In this document: positions 24,872 through 33,961 of the stretch, in pieces
How the letters are laid out: every line of letters begins with the position of its first letter
How positions within the stretch are numbered: position 1 is the first letter of the stretch
Source of the DNA: Candidatus Melainabacteria bacterium
Lineage (GTDB): Bacteria > Cyanobacteriota > Vampirovibrionia > Obscuribacterales > Obscuribacteraceae
Direction: 5' to 3'
Assembly (NCBI GenBank): GCA_013288645.1
Contig: JABDBL010000024.1
Coordinates: 1-37,311 of the forward strand
DNA: 37,311 nucleotides
Made by a program: the position numbers and the translations under genes
The notes under the pieces: model-generated
Databases searched by the model: none
Told to the model about the DNA's origin: nothing
Seen by the model: only the letters and a program-made list of their open reading frames with translations

Positions 24872-25414
24872 TTAACTATAAAAACGCCAAAGTTTGTTTT
24901 GTGCTTGGCTAATGCCGATGCGTTTGGATATAAGAATTTTGGGTTTATGGCCTGTGATTCTTGCAGTAATCCAAATGTCTGAATTAGGATCCATCAGGTT
25001 AATGCCGTTAAGACTTTTGTCTATTTGCCAATGCTTACATATTTTACCGGGACCGTTTAAACTAGCTCCATTGATAGACTTTCCATGCAAACCTCTGATT
25101 AAAATAGCCCCAGGTATTCCTTCAGGCTCGGTTACTACATTTAAACAATAATACATACCGTAGATGAAATAAACGTAAGCCCGTCCAGGTGGGCCAAACA
25201 GTACTTCTGTCCTTTTGGTTTTACCACGAAAAGCATGACAGGCTGGGTCATTGGCAGTATAAGCCTCTACTTCGTTAATCTCAGCACTAAGTACTAAGCC
25301 TGATGGCAAGCGGCGATTTAAAGAACAGCCTAGCAAGTCTTTAGCCACTCTCACTGTGGAGCGAGAATAGAAACTTTCTGAATGGGTGGAAGTCGGTGAG
25401 ATAATAGCTTTCAT
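24872..25414 (-). CDS. 3-methyladenine DNA glycosylase (AAG/MPG family)
   Basis: 180 residues, close to the usual length of about 190-200. It has the family's landmarks: ARDLLGC-like AKDLLGCSL, catalytic NEVEAYTANDPACHAF (the Glu that activates water), and the block FGPPGRAYVYFIYGMYYCLN. It removes alkylated purines by base flipping, and should be a single-domain monofunctional enzyme without lyase activity. It is divergent from asnB with 57 bases between. The ribosome site is weak. Confidence 0.94.
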   Translation of the reverse strand: MKAIISPTSTHSESFYSRSTVRVAKDLLGCSLNRRLPSGLVLSAEINEVEAYTANDPACHAFRGKTKRTEVLFGPPGRAYVYFIYGMYYCLNVVTEPEGIPGAILIRGLHGKSINGASLNGPGKICKHWQIDKSLNGINLMDPNSDIWITARITGHKPKILISKRIGISQAQNKLWRFYS

Positions 25415-25471
25415 ATGAAATATATTGTCACTTCTTTTTTATAAACTAACAACTTAAACTAGCATATTGAT

Positions 25472-27382
25472 ATGTGCGGCATTACTGGCTATCTTAATTT
25501 AAACAACGAACCTCTGGGGCAAGATACTCATGTTCTTTCCACAATGTGTAGCAGCATTGAACATCGTGGACCAGATGAAAGGGGTATGCGCATTATTGGT
25601 CCTGCTGCTTTAGGTATGACCCGTTTATCGATTATAGACTTGCAGACTGGGCAACAACCAATTACAAATGAAGATGGCTCTATGTGGATTGTATTCAATG
25701 GCGAAATATACAACTATCAAGAATTGCAAGAAAGAGTTTTAAAAAACGGACATAAGCTTGCCACTAAAAGTGATACTGAAACAATTATTCATTTGTATGA
25801 AGATTATGGCATTGATTGTTTGCAATATCTTGAAGGTATGTTCGCTTTTGCTATTTGGGATAGCAATAAACAAAGACTTGTATTAGCAAGAGACCGCATG
25901 GGTGAAAAGCCTCTTCATTGGTCTGTCTTTGAAAATCAATTCATATTTAGCTCAGAACTCAAGGCTATTCTTGCCCACCCCAGTGCAAAGACTGTTTTAA
26001 ACGAGGATGTTTTACAGCAATACCTAGCACTCGAATATGTGCCAGCTCCTTTTTCTTTGTTTAAAAGCATACACAAATTGCTGCCTGCCCATTATGCAAT
26101 CGTAGAAAATGGACAAGTCAAAACTAAAAATTATTGGCAGCCTGAAATTAAACAAATAGATATTGATGAAGATCAAGCTTTAGTACAAGCCGAAAAACTG
26201 CTTAGTAAATCAATTCAACTTAGACTGATATCGGACGTACCTTTAGGGATATTTTTATCTGGTGGCATTGATTCGTCATTAATTGCAGCAATGGCAGCAA
26301 AAAATGTGAGCGGCAATCTAAAAACTTTTTCAATTGGTTTTTCAGATAAATCTTTTGATGAAAGCAATCATGCACAAACAGTAGCTAAACATATTGGCTC
26401 AGATCATCAATGTTTTGAATTTGATCCACATTTAGCTTTTTCTACTATGACTGAATTATGGAATGTGCTTGATGAACCAATCGCAGATGCATCCATTTTG
26501 CCCACATATTGTTTATCTAAAATGACCAAGAAAAACGTCACTGTAGCTTTAGCTGGAGAAGGAGGAGATGAATTATTTGGCGGTTATCCAACTTATTTAG
26601 CCCATAAATATATGCCGCTATGGCAAAGTATGCCGCGTATACTTACCGAAAACATGCTAATTCCGGCTTTTAACAGTCTGCCGGTATCACTGAATAATCT
26701 TAGTTTTGATTATAAAGTCAAACGATTTATATCCGCTGCCAATAAGCCAGCTGTCGAAAGACATCTAGCCTGGATGGGCTCATTTCCTTTGCATAAACAG
26801 CATGAATTATTAAGCGATCCGCTTAAGAAAAGACAAAACACCCTTACTTCTGAAAAGCAATTATTCAGTGACAACGGCTATGAACGAGCAATCATGCCAG
26901 ATTTTGCTGCGGGATCCGATATTTTAGAGACAATTATGCGCTTGGACTTAAGTACATATCTAGCAGATAATCTTTTAGTCAAATCAGACCGAGCCTCAAT
27001 GGCAGCTTCACTAGAAGTGAGATTGCCATTTTTAGCCTTTCCACTAGTCGAATTTGCCTTAAATTTGCCGACTTCACTTAAGATTAAGGCGTTGACAACA
27101 AAATATTTGCTTAGAAAGCTAGCAAGCAATGATTTGCCATCTAACATTATTAAAAGACCCAAAAAGGGTTTTGGTATACCAGTAGGTAAATGGTTAAAAA
27201 ACGAATTTAAGCCAGTTGTAAATGAGTTACTAAACGAATCTTTTATAAAGCGTCAGGGGCTTTTTCAATGGAATTATATAAAAACTTTACTGGATGACCA
27301 TGAGCTAAATTTAGCCGACCGTCGCAAAGAATTGTGGACTTTACTTATGTTCCAATGGTGGTGGCGAAAGTACTTTGTTTAA
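25472..27382 (+). CDS. asnB: Asparagine synthase (glutamine-hydrolysing)
   Basis: 636 residues. Cys2 after the removed Met (MCGITGY) is the glutaminase nucleophile, with RLSIIDL and NGEIYNY forming the glutamine pocket. The synthetase domain has the PPi-loop LSGGIDSS (262-269) and the later GEGGDELFGGYP. It makes asparagine from aspartate, glutamine and ATP. The length fits the AsnB/AsnO type common in bacteria. No clear ribosome site precedes the ATG. Confidence 0.97.
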   Translation: MCGITGYLNLNNEPLGQDTHVLSTMCSSIEHRGPDERGMRIIGPAALGMTRLSIIDLQTGQQPITNEDGSMWIVFNGEIYNYQELQERVLKNGHKLATKSDTETIIHLYEDYGIDCLQYLEGMFAFAIWDSNKQRLVLARDRMGEKPLHWSVFENQFIFSSELKAILAHPSAKTVLNEDVLQQYLALEYVPAPFSLFKSIHKLLPAHYAIVENGQVKTKNYWQPEIKQIDIDEDQALVQAEKLLSKSIQLRLISDVPLGIFLSGGIDSSLIAAMAAKNVSGNLKTFSIGFSDKSFDESNHAQTVAKHIGSDHQCFEFDPHLAFSTMTELWNVLDEPIADASILPTYCLSKMTKKNVTVALAGEGGDELFGGYPTYLAHKYMPLWQSMPRILTENMLIPAFNSLPVSLNNLSFDYKVKRFISAANKPAVERHLAWMGSFPLHKQHELLSDPLKKRQNTLTSEKQLFSDNGYERAIMPDFAAGSDILETIMRLDLSTYLADNLLVKSDRASMAASLEVRLPFLAFPLVEFALNLPTSLKIKALTTKYLLRKLASNDLPSNIIKRPKKGFGIPVGKWLKNEFKPVVNELLNESFIKRQGLFQWNYIKTLLDDHELNLADRRKELWTLLMFQWWWRKYFV

Positions 27383-27543
27383 GCTTGCTTGTCTTTGCGC
27401 TCTTGTCTTTAGCCTTGGTTAACTTATATCTAATTCCATCTTAATGTCTGTCGGATATCATTATTTTCAGAAGGCTGGCTGTCTGTTAAACTCAGTTTAG
27501 ATACTTCGTTCAACGTCAGATTACCATTGCCAAGACTAATAAA

Positions 27544-30366
27544 GTGACCAAAAGCAAAAAACTTTCAGCCAATGAGCAAGCAGAAAGCTCCTTAGATGCC
27601 GTAAGAAGGCACTTATGCCAAATTTTGGGCTTTGACTTAGGTATTTTAGATCTGGTAAACGGAGATGAATTGGTCACTGTGGCTCAAGTATCAGCAGATA
27701 CAAAGAGCAAAGCTAGTGAGCTTTTAAGTGTTCTAACTGATGAAAACAAAGAGTCCATAAGCTTTGCTAACACACAACTAGCACATAGGGTTAAGCAGAA
27801 CAAAAAGCCTTTCTTAACTCATGTATTTAATGAGAATGGCGACCAAAGTGAAGACAACGTTGAAAAACGTTATCCATATGCAATTATCCCTATAGGTGGA
27901 AGTGAGGGCGAGCAATCACCTATATTGGGTTTAATCAGGGTTGTTGCTTATGATAATAATAGAAAAATTTCGAAATACGATATGTCGACGTTAAAACTAA
28001 CTGGAGAACATTTAGCTAGTCAGCTACAGAATTATGGACACATGATGGGCATACCTGTAAATAATGGTCAGAATGCCAAAACAGCCAACATTTTACTTGC
28101 CCATTCCAGCAGACCAGTAAGAAGACGCTTCTCCCGTATTTTAGCCAATACATATCAAGTTCATGAAGCTGATAGTGCGAAGAAAGTACAAGAAATTCTT
28201 GAAGAACAATCTATTGATTTGATTTTGTTAGACAGTCAATTTCCTGGCATTACGACTGCAGAATTTTGCAAAAAATTGAAAACGTCTGAAAAATTGCAAA
28301 ATATTCCGGTTGTGCTTGTTACAACAAATAGTGAAACAAAAGTCGAAGAGCAAAATTTAGGCGTTGATGATTATTTAGCCGAAAATTGTTCGGACCAAGA
28401 ATTACTGACTAGAGTTAAGTCTATTGTGCGTTTTTATCAATTACAAGAAGATCTAACGCGCCAGACAGAATTACTTGAAAATTACAGTCAGCGCTTAGAA
28501 GAAGCTTCTGCGAAGCTCTCTAATAATGAACAAGCTCAAGTACAGCACAGTAAAGAATTTCAATTTCTCAAATGGGAATCAGAATTTTTACGTGAGCAAG
28601 AAAAGCGATTGCATAGAATTAGTAATGACATTAGACGGTCATTTAATATCGAAGAGAATTTACAAGAAGTATTAGAGAATTTGCAAGGATGGCTAAATCT
28701 AAATGTTTGCTTTATTACTTTGCCAGCACCCGATGAACCGGAAGATGAAATACGTTGCGAATATGCCATCGGAGAAGATTATAAGGTAGTCGAATTTGAT
28801 CTTGATCTCAAAGCATTTGAAGTTTTTAAAAAACACTATAAGGTAGATGAACCATTGATAGTGAATCAAGTTGATAGCGACCCTCGGGTGAATCCATTTA
28901 AAAAAGAGGCTATTTCTAGACACAATGTTCTTTCGCTTTTTTATGTGCCTATTTCCCATAAAGAAGAGTTGCTTGGTTTATTATGTGGATTCAAATGCGA
29001 AGCAGAGGCTAGATGGAATCAGGATAATATTGCTTTTCTCCAATCAGTTGCTGATCAAGTTGCTATCGGTGTAACTAATGCTCGTTTATACGCTCGCGTA
29101 CAACGTCAAGCTACAACTGATGGTTTAACTGGTTTGCTAAACCATCGTACAGGACAAGAAAAATTATCTGAGCAATTAAGAATAGCCGAACGTTATCAAC
29201 GTAATTTAGCTGTAATGATGATTGACGTAGATCATTTTAAATCAATCAATGATAGTTATGGACATCCCGCAGGAGATGCGGTTCTTAAAGCTGTAGCAAG
29301 ACGAATTGAAAGAGATTGCCGAGACGTGGACTTATCTATTCGCTATGGTGGTGAAGAATTTTTGCTCATATTGCCTGAAGTAAATATGGAAGGAGCAATT
29401 ATTGTTGCTGAGCGTATTCGCAAAAATCTTGCCGAAGAAGAAATAGTTTTTGAGGGATTAGATGTTATAAAAGTGACCGCCAGTTTAGGTATAGCTGCAT
29501 TTCCCGAAAATGCACGTTCTCAACAACAATTATTAGATATGGCAGACCGTGCTTTGTATTTATCCAAACGCATGGGCAGAAATCAGATACGCACTGTTAA
29601 AGATCTAAATTTTGAAAGTGAAACACCAGAAGAGCCGGAAGTTATTATAGTTAACGAAAGTGCTGAAGTTGCTGACCATATCAAAGAAAAACCTGAAATG
29701 ATTTTACCTCCGCCAGTTTCTGAAGAAGCGTCGGTCCCAGGTGAGAAAGAAGAGCTTTTGCCAGAAGTAGTTGAGATGGTTAAAGCACTTGCTACTGCTC
29801 TTTATTCAAAGTCAGAATATAATAAAATGCATCATCTCGAAACAGCACGACTTTCTGAAATATTAGCACGTGTTATGGGATTGCCACAAAAACAAATTGA
29901 ACAAATTCGGGTGGCTGGACTTTTACATGATGTCGGCACATTATCTGTTCCTCCAGATCTAATGAATAAATCAGGCACTTATACACCTGAAGAACGTGAA
30001 ATGATAAATCAGCATTCAGTACTTGGTGCTGAGTTATTGCGTCCGATTCGAGCGCTTAAAGAAATTTGTGACATTTTGGAAAACCACCATGAACGTTGGG
30101 ATGGTACTGGGCACCCAAATGGCTTAAAAGGTGAAGAGATACCTTTACCAGCAAGAATTGTTTCTATTGTGGATTCATACCATGCTTTAATATCCGATCG
30201 CCCTTATCGACCAGCCATGAACGAAGAAGAAGCACTGACAACCTTAAAGGCTGGTGCCGGCAAACAATGGGATCCATTTTTAGTGGATATATTTATTTCG
30301 GTTATTACTAATTTAAAAGAAAGCGGTAACCAAATGAAAGCTCATTCGTCACATACAGCTCAGTAA
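27544..30366 (+). CDS. Multidomain cyclic-di-GMP protein: REC, GAF, GGDEF, HD-GYP
   Basis: 940 residues from GTG 27544. In order: an N-terminal GAF-like region (15-165); a receiver domain (182-297, probable phospho-acceptor D230 in ILLDSQFPG); a coiled coil (about 300-365); GAF (366-515); GGDEF (520-685) with an intact GGEEF at 602-606, DVDHFK metal Asp residues (561, 563) and an inhibitory I-site RDVD (593-596); an acidic linker; and HD-GYP (740-930) with H795-D796 and HHERWDGTGHPNG. It should both make and break cyclic-di-GMP under control of phosphorylation and GAF ligands. The GYP is GHP here. The GTG start has no good ribosome site. Confidence 0.95.
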   Translation: MTKSKKLSANEQAESSLDAVRRHLCQILGFDLGILDLVNGDELVTVAQVSADTKSKASELLSVLTDENKESISFANTQLAHRVKQNKKPFLTHVFNENGDQSEDNVEKRYPYAIIPIGGSEGEQSPILGLIRVVAYDNNRKISKYDMSTLKLTGEHLASQLQNYGHMMGIPVNNGQNAKTANILLAHSSRPVRRRFSRILANTYQVHEADSAKKVQEILEEQSIDLILLDSQFPGITTAEFCKKLKTSEKLQNIPVVLVTTNSETKVEEQNLGVDDYLAENCSDQELLTRVKSIVRFYQLQEDLTRQTELLENYSQRLEEASAKLSNNEQAQVQHSKEFQFLKWESEFLREQEKRLHRISNDIRRSFNIEENLQEVLENLQGWLNLNVCFITLPAPDEPEDEIRCEYAIGEDYKVVEFDLDLKAFEVFKKHYKVDEPLIVNQVDSDPRVNPFKKEAISRHNVLSLFYVPISHKEELLGLLCGFKCEAEARWNQDNIAFLQSVADQVAIGVTNARLYARVQRQATTDGLTGLLNHRTGQEKLSEQLRIAERYQRNLAVMMIDVDHFKSINDSYGHPAGDAVLKAVARRIERDCRDVDLSIRYGGEEFLLILPEVNMEGAIIVAERIRKNLAEEEIVFEGLDVIKVTASLGIAAFPENARSQQQLLDMADRALYLSKRMGRNQIRTVKDLNFESETPEEPEVIIVNESAEVADHIKEKPEMILPPPVSEEASVPGEKEELLPEVVEMVKALATALYSKSEYNKMHHLETARLSEILARVMGLPQKQIEQIRVAGLLHDVGTLSVPPDLMNKSGTYTPEEREMINQHSVLGAELLRPIRALKEICDILENHHERWDGTGHPNGLKGEEIPLPARIVSIVDSYHALISDRPYRPAMNEEEALTTLKAGAGKQWDPFLVDIFISVITNLKESGNQMKAHSSHTAQ

Positions 30367-30448
30367 AGATCACCAGTTAATGAAGCTTCGCTTCAGGCCA
30401 ATATTATAATTAGAGTTCTTTACTCATAAGTGAGCTAAATTATTATGT

Positions 30449-30829
30449 ATGGTTTCGAAGATGGCTGCATTGTTTAATAGATTAGCTTACACTGGATTAT
30501 TTACTTTTGCTTTTTGCTGCGGCGGAATTGTCTCAGCTAGTGATTCTGAATTATCGGCCACACCTGACGATTCTTACAAAAGCAGCGATACTTATAATGT
30601 TGTCCGTAGTCCTTCAACATCAAAGCGTAGTTATACTGGATCGTCACGCTCATACTCAGGCAATATATTGATTAATCGAAACCGTTTCCAAAGTGGTTAC
30701 AGTCCACAGCGTAGCGGCTACACTCCGGCTGCCAGTGGTTATACTGCACAGCCAGCTGGATCAAGTAACTATAATGGGCAGCACGGATCTAATTCAGCAT
30801 ATTCTAAAACTAATAACTATAAATATTGA
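30449..30829 (+). CDS. Small secreted Tyr/Ser/Gly-rich protein
   Basis: 126 residues. A signal peptide (about 1-30, ending SA-SD; a second Met at position 5 is possible) is followed by a tail rich in Ser, Tyr, Gly and Asn, with imperfect SGYxP/xxSGYT repeats (SGYSPQRSGYTP, SGYTAQPAG) and ending NNYKY. There is no enzyme motif. Such tails occur in surface or matrix proteins. Its position after the cyclic-di-GMP gene is suggestive of biofilm matrix, but this is inference. Confidence 0.6.
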   Translation: MVSKMAALFNRLAYTGLFTFAFCCGGIVSASDSELSATPDDSYKSSDTYNVVRSPSTSKRSYTGSSRSYSGNILINRNRFQSGYSPQRSGYTPAASGYTAQPAGSSNYNGQHGSNSAYSKTNNYKY

Positions 30830-30947
30830 AATAAATAGTCGAGTCTTTGCCCAATCATGACTTCACTCGAACATTGTGAGGCTAAGAATAAGTTGATTTG
30901 GCCCAAAAACAAACAGCTCAAATTATTTAACGGGTATAATTTATTTG

Positions 30948-31592
30948 ATGATCAGCCAATTAAAAACGCATCTGCAAGAATTAAAAGAATGTAGAAATTG
31001 TCCGGAAATGATCGGACCAGTAGTAACCCATACTGCTGTCATGAGCAAAGTGTACTTATTAGGACAAGCACCAGGACCGCATGAAGGAAAATTTGGCAAA
31101 CCTTTTGCTTGGACAGCCGGCAAAACATTATTCAGATGGTTTTCCACAATTGGCATAGACGAAGAAAGCTTTCGCAATCTTGCTTATATGGCAGCAGTTT
31201 GTCGTTGCTTCCCTGGTAAAGCAAGTAGTGGTGGTGACAGAGTACCTACACCAGCCGAAATCAAAACTTGTGCAAGTTGGATAGAAAGAGAATTTCAACT
31301 ATTGAAACCAAAACTAGTCATTCCAGTAGGAAAGCTAGCTATCGAACAATGTTTTGAAAGCGCACCATTAGTCGATAGAGTTGGCCAACAATTCACAATA
31401 GAACTTTATGGTAATAAATGTGATGTTATTCCTTTGCCACATCCATCTGGAGCTTCAACATGGTTTAAGCGCGATCCAGGCAAATCTCTGCTAGTTGAAG
31501 CATTAAGCTTACTTACCAAGCATCCTGAGTGGCAACGGATGTTAATCAATAGCCAACTAATACGGAATAATCAGCGCTTAGATCTAACCTAA
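30948..31592 (+). CDS. Uracil-DNA glycosylase superfamily protein, Fe-S type
   Basis: About 214 residues from ATG 30948 (TTG 30945 is also in frame). The glycosylase motif A is GQAPGPHEGKFGKPF (39-53) and motif B is HPSGAS (165-170). C15, C18, C85 or C87, and C108 match the 4Fe-4S pattern of family 4/5 enzymes. It should remove uracil or related lesions from DNA. The motif A Gln and HPSGAS are not textbook family 4 (GExPG, HPSP), so it may be a less studied subgroup. TATAAT ends eight bases before the ATG, so the mRNA may be leaderless. Confidence 0.85.
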   Translation: MISQLKTHLQELKECRNCPEMIGPVVTHTAVMSKVYLLGQAPGPHEGKFGKPFAWTAGKTLFRWFSTIGIDEESFRNLAYMAAVCRCFPGKASSGGDRVPTPAEIKTCASWIEREFQLLKPKLVIPVGKLAIEQCFESAPLVDRVGQQFTIELYGNKCDVIPLPHPSGASTWFKRDPGKSLLVEALSLLTKHPEWQRMLINSQLIRNNQRLDLT

Positions 31593-31596
31593 TATG

Positions 31597-31627
31597 ACGA
31601 TGATAGTTTATGATAAACTATCATCGT
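31597..31627 (+). terminator. Perfect 14-bp hairpin after the glycosylase gene
   Basis: ACGATGATAGTTTA (31597-31610), loop TGA, and exact complement (31614-31627), then TAATTATA. The stem is strong but the T-run is poor; it may be a terminator for the glycosylase transcript or a leader element for the ROK gene. Confidence 0.5.
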
Positions 31628-31693
31628 TAATTATAGATGGGATGTTGCCGAGGCAGTAACCGTTTCAGCTCGAACCAAGGAGGCAAGGTAAAC

Positions 31694-32695
31694 ATGTCTT
31701 ATTACATTGGTATAGATATCGGGGGCACAAAGATTGCTGGCGGGACTGTGACCGATACTGGAACGGTGTTGACGCGCAAGCATCGTCCAACACAAGTAAA
31801 ATTGGGCGGTCCACAAATTTTGCAAGATTCAATAGCATTAGCTATGGAATTAATGCAAGACACTCCGCAAAAAGTAGAAGGAATAGGAATTGGGGCTGGC
31901 GGTCAAATTGATGCTAATAAAGGACTTGTGTTTTCAGCCACCGATCTTTTACCGGGTTGGAGAGGTCTTCGTATCACTGAGGCATTCACTAAAGAGCTCG
32001 GTCTGAAAGCAGCTGTAGACAATGATGTTAACGTACTTGCTTTGGGTGAAGCACGATTTGGTGCGGCTGCAGCATTAGTCAATGGCACTGTAGTATTTTT
32101 AGCGCTCGGCACCGGCGTTGGGGGAGCACTTCTTTCTAATGGCTCGTTGCACCATGGTGCTAACTGGAGTGGTGGAGAATTTGGACACATATTACTTACT
32201 ATGGATCCAAATGCTAGACGTGATGATGGTGGAGCAGTAGGAACATTAGAAGCTTATTGCAGTGGACCAGGCTTAGTGCAAACATGGCGCGAATTAACAG
32301 GCAATAAAGAAGCAAAGATTACCGGAGAAGATGTAGTTGCCGATGCCAATAAAAATCCTGGCGGTCCGGGTAGTATAGCCATTACCAAAACAGGTGAATT
32401 CTTGGGTTATGGACTTGTCAGCTTAGCTAATGCATTAGATCCAGACTTGATTATTATCGGAGGCGGGTTAGGAACAATAGGAGATGCATTGTTAAATCCA
32501 GCCAGAGAAGTTTTAAAAAGTCGTGCGCTGCCCGGACCATCTAAATGTCCTGTAGTTGAAGCAAAACTAGGAGTGGATGCGCCCATAGTCGGTGCAGCTA
32601 GTCTAGTAATGCCCAAAAGCGAGCTATTGGCATCTCAGCTTTTGAACGAACTCACCAAGCATCAACCTTCAAAAACGGCGCCGCGAAGAATTTAA
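31694..32695 (+). CDS. ROK family sugar kinase
   Basis: 333 residues from ATG 31694, which has AAGGAGG ten bases upstream; a longer frame to 31637 is rejected. ATP-binding GIDIGGTK (6-13), catalytic DNDVN with D111, and GTGVGGAL (139-146) are present. GEFGH (161-165) keeps the zinc His, but the CxCGxxGCxE motif that follows in ROK kinases is missing; the segment reads MDPNARRDDGGAVGTLEAYC. It probably phosphorylates glucose or an amino sugar, without zinc or with a changed site. Confidence 0.92.
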   Translation: MSYYIGIDIGGTKIAGGTVTDTGTVLTRKHRPTQVKLGGPQILQDSIALAMELMQDTPQKVEGIGIGAGGQIDANKGLVFSATDLLPGWRGLRITEAFTKELGLKAAVDNDVNVLALGEARFGAAAALVNGTVVFLALGTGVGGALLSNGSLHHGANWSGGEFGHILLTMDPNARRDDGGAVGTLEAYCSGPGLVQTWRELTGNKEAKITGEDVVADANKNPGGPGSIAITKTGEFLGYGLVSLANALDPDLIIIGGGLGTIGDALLNPAREVLKSRALPGPSKCPVVEAKLGVDAPIVGAASLVMPKSELLASQLLNELTKHQPSKTAPRRI

Positions 32696-32782
32696 AAATT
32701 GACCCTTTTTCTATGTGCTAAAGTAATACGATTCATTAAATAAATAGGGCAACACTGCATAGTTCCCAAGGAGTAATAAAAA

Positions 32783-33061
32783 ATGAAAAAGCAAATATTG
32801 TTTGTAGGAATGATTTTGTTCAGTATTATCAGCACGCAAACTTCAGCGCTGTCTTATGATGGTTGGTTTAATAAATATGACCATGATAAAGATGGGCGAT
32901 GGAATTATGAAGAATATTCAAGAGCACAAAGAGAATGGCAATTAGCACACCACCAACGTGTTATGTCAGAAAAAGAACTGCACGAATATTATGACCATCA
33001 TGACAGAGACAAAGATGGGTTCTGGGCGGCTGAAGAAGCTCGCCACGCTCATCACTGGTAA
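32783..33061 (+). CDS. Small secreted EF-hand protein
   Basis: 92 residues. A signal peptide (1-22) is followed by two EF-hand loops, DHDKDGRWNYEE (33-44) and DRDKDGFWAAEE (74-85), each with Asp at positions 1, 3 and 5 and Glu at 12. Position 8, normally Ile/Val/Leu, is Trp in both. It ends HAHHW. It should bind two calcium ions outside the cytoplasm. AAGGAG is about ten bases before the ATG. A terminator at 33084-33118 closes the unit. Confidence 0.88.
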   Translation: MKKQILFVGMILFSIISTQTSALSYDGWFNKYDHDKDGRWNYEEYSRAQREWQLAHHQRVMSEKELHEYYDHHDRDKDGFWAAEEARHAHHW

Positions 33062-33083
33062 TTCTTTATCATACTTCCCTTTT

Positions 33084-33118
33084 AAGGCTATTGCTCGAAT
33101 CGATGCAATGGCCTTTTT
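33084..33118 (+). terminator. Rho-independent terminator after the EF-hand gene
   Basis: AAGGCTATTGC (33084-33094) pairs with GCAATGGCCTT (33105-33115) through 11 pairs including one G-U; a run of T follows at 33114-33118. Confidence 0.85.
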
Positions 33119-33221
33119 ATTTAGCATAAGCGCTGGGAAAAAAAGTGAGTGCATAACGATTTCCTTAAGATTCAAGGAGTCAAGGTTTGCAGAGCTTAAT
33201 TATTTAATTAGTAGTAAAGGC

Positions 33222-33250
33222 TTGACATATTGGACCGACCGGTCTACTAT
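33222..33250 (+). promoter_or_regulatory. Promoter and operator of the TetR gene
   Basis: TTGACA (33222-33227), a 17-base spacer and TACTAT (33245-33250). The spacer carries the dyad TGGACCG-AC-CGGTCTA (33231-33246). Its right 12 bases, CCGACCGGTCTA, match 10 of 12 to TAGACCGGTCTA, a typical TetR-type site. Binding there would block RNA polymerase, so autorepression is likely. Confidence 0.78.
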
Positions 33251-33291
33251 AAAAACAGTTGATTTAAAAGCGAATCCTAAGGAAGCTCATT

Positions 33292-33888
33292 ATGACCACT
33301 ACATTTAAAGTAGATACAAGAACAGCATTACTGGAAGCTGGTAAGGATATTATGTTCGAAAAAGGATATACAAATACTGGGATTCAGGAAGTGCTCAATA
33401 AAGTCGGGGTGCCTAAAGGTTCTTTCTATCACTACTTTAATAGTAAGGAAGACTTTGCTTTAAAGTTGATTGAATACACTGACGAAGTCTGCGGAGCAAA
33501 ATCAAGGCGTGCTCTTACCGATTCCGACGTAAGCCCAACTGAACGGCTTATGAATTATTGCCTTGAAGGCAAAAATGCACTTAGTGAATCTAAATGCAGA
33601 AAAGGCTGTTTTATAGGCAATTTAAGCCAAGAAATGTCGGACCAAAGCGAGACTTTGCGAAAAGCCTTGAGCGCAAAAATGTTCAAATGGAAAGAGCTTT
33701 TTGCTCTATGCATCAAAGAAGGACAAAAAGTTGGCGAAGTTAGTAAAGCTTGGCCTGCTGACAAAATGGCGGAATTGTTTTTTTCTGGCTGGGAAGGCGC
33801 TTTAATGAGAGCAAAAACAATAAAAAGCGTTGAACCACTAAATGACTTTATAGATTTGATGTTTAACCACATATTGAAAGCCACATAA
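33292..33888 (+). CDS. TetR family transcriptional regulator
   Basis: 198 residues. The N-terminal helix-turn-helix is GIQEVLNKVGVPKGSFYHYF. The C-terminal ligand domain contains C102-x-x-x-C-like cysteines (KCRKGCFIGN), which resemble the reactive Cys of the NemR/electrophile-sensing subgroup. AAGGAAG is six bases before the ATG. It has a strong promoter with an operator in the spacer. A related site precedes the next gene, so it probably controls itself and the LRV-SDR pair. Confidence 0.92.
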   Translation: MTTTFKVDTRTALLEAGKDIMFEKGYTNTGIQEVLNKVGVPKGSFYHYFNSKEDFALKLIEYTDEVCGAKSRRALTDSDVSPTERLMNYCLEGKNALSESKCRKGCFIGNLSQEMSDQSETLRKALSAKMFKWKELFALCIKEGQKVGEVSKAWPADKMAELFFSGWEGALMRAKTIKSVEPLNDFIDLMFNHILKAT

Positions 33889-33925
33889 AAATTGCACTAT
33901 TTTAGGCAAATTCTTTGCCAAAAAC

Positions 33926-33944
33926 TATAATAGACCAGTCTATT
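33926..33944 (+). promoter_or_regulatory. -10 box and TetR-type operator before the LRV gene
   Basis: TATAAT (33926-33931) overlaps the dyad AATAGAC-CA-GTCTATT (33929-33944). Its core TAGACCAGTCTA differs from TAGACCGGTCTA at one base and shares GACC-R-GTCTA with the site before the TetR gene, implying control by the same regulator. GGCAAA-TTC-TTTGCC just upstream (33905-33919) is a second small dyad. Confidence 0.7.
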
Positions 33945-33961
33945 TCAAAAGGAGAAAGAAA

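Noticed and set aside
30381-30395. Hairpin TGAAGC-TTC-GCTTCA after the cyclic-di-GMP gene as a terminator
   Set aside because: Only six pairs and no T-run; too weak to call.
31637-31693. Longer ROK kinase start at 31637
   Set aside because: The extra 19 residues include the AAGGAGG ribosome site of ATG 31694 and are not family-like.
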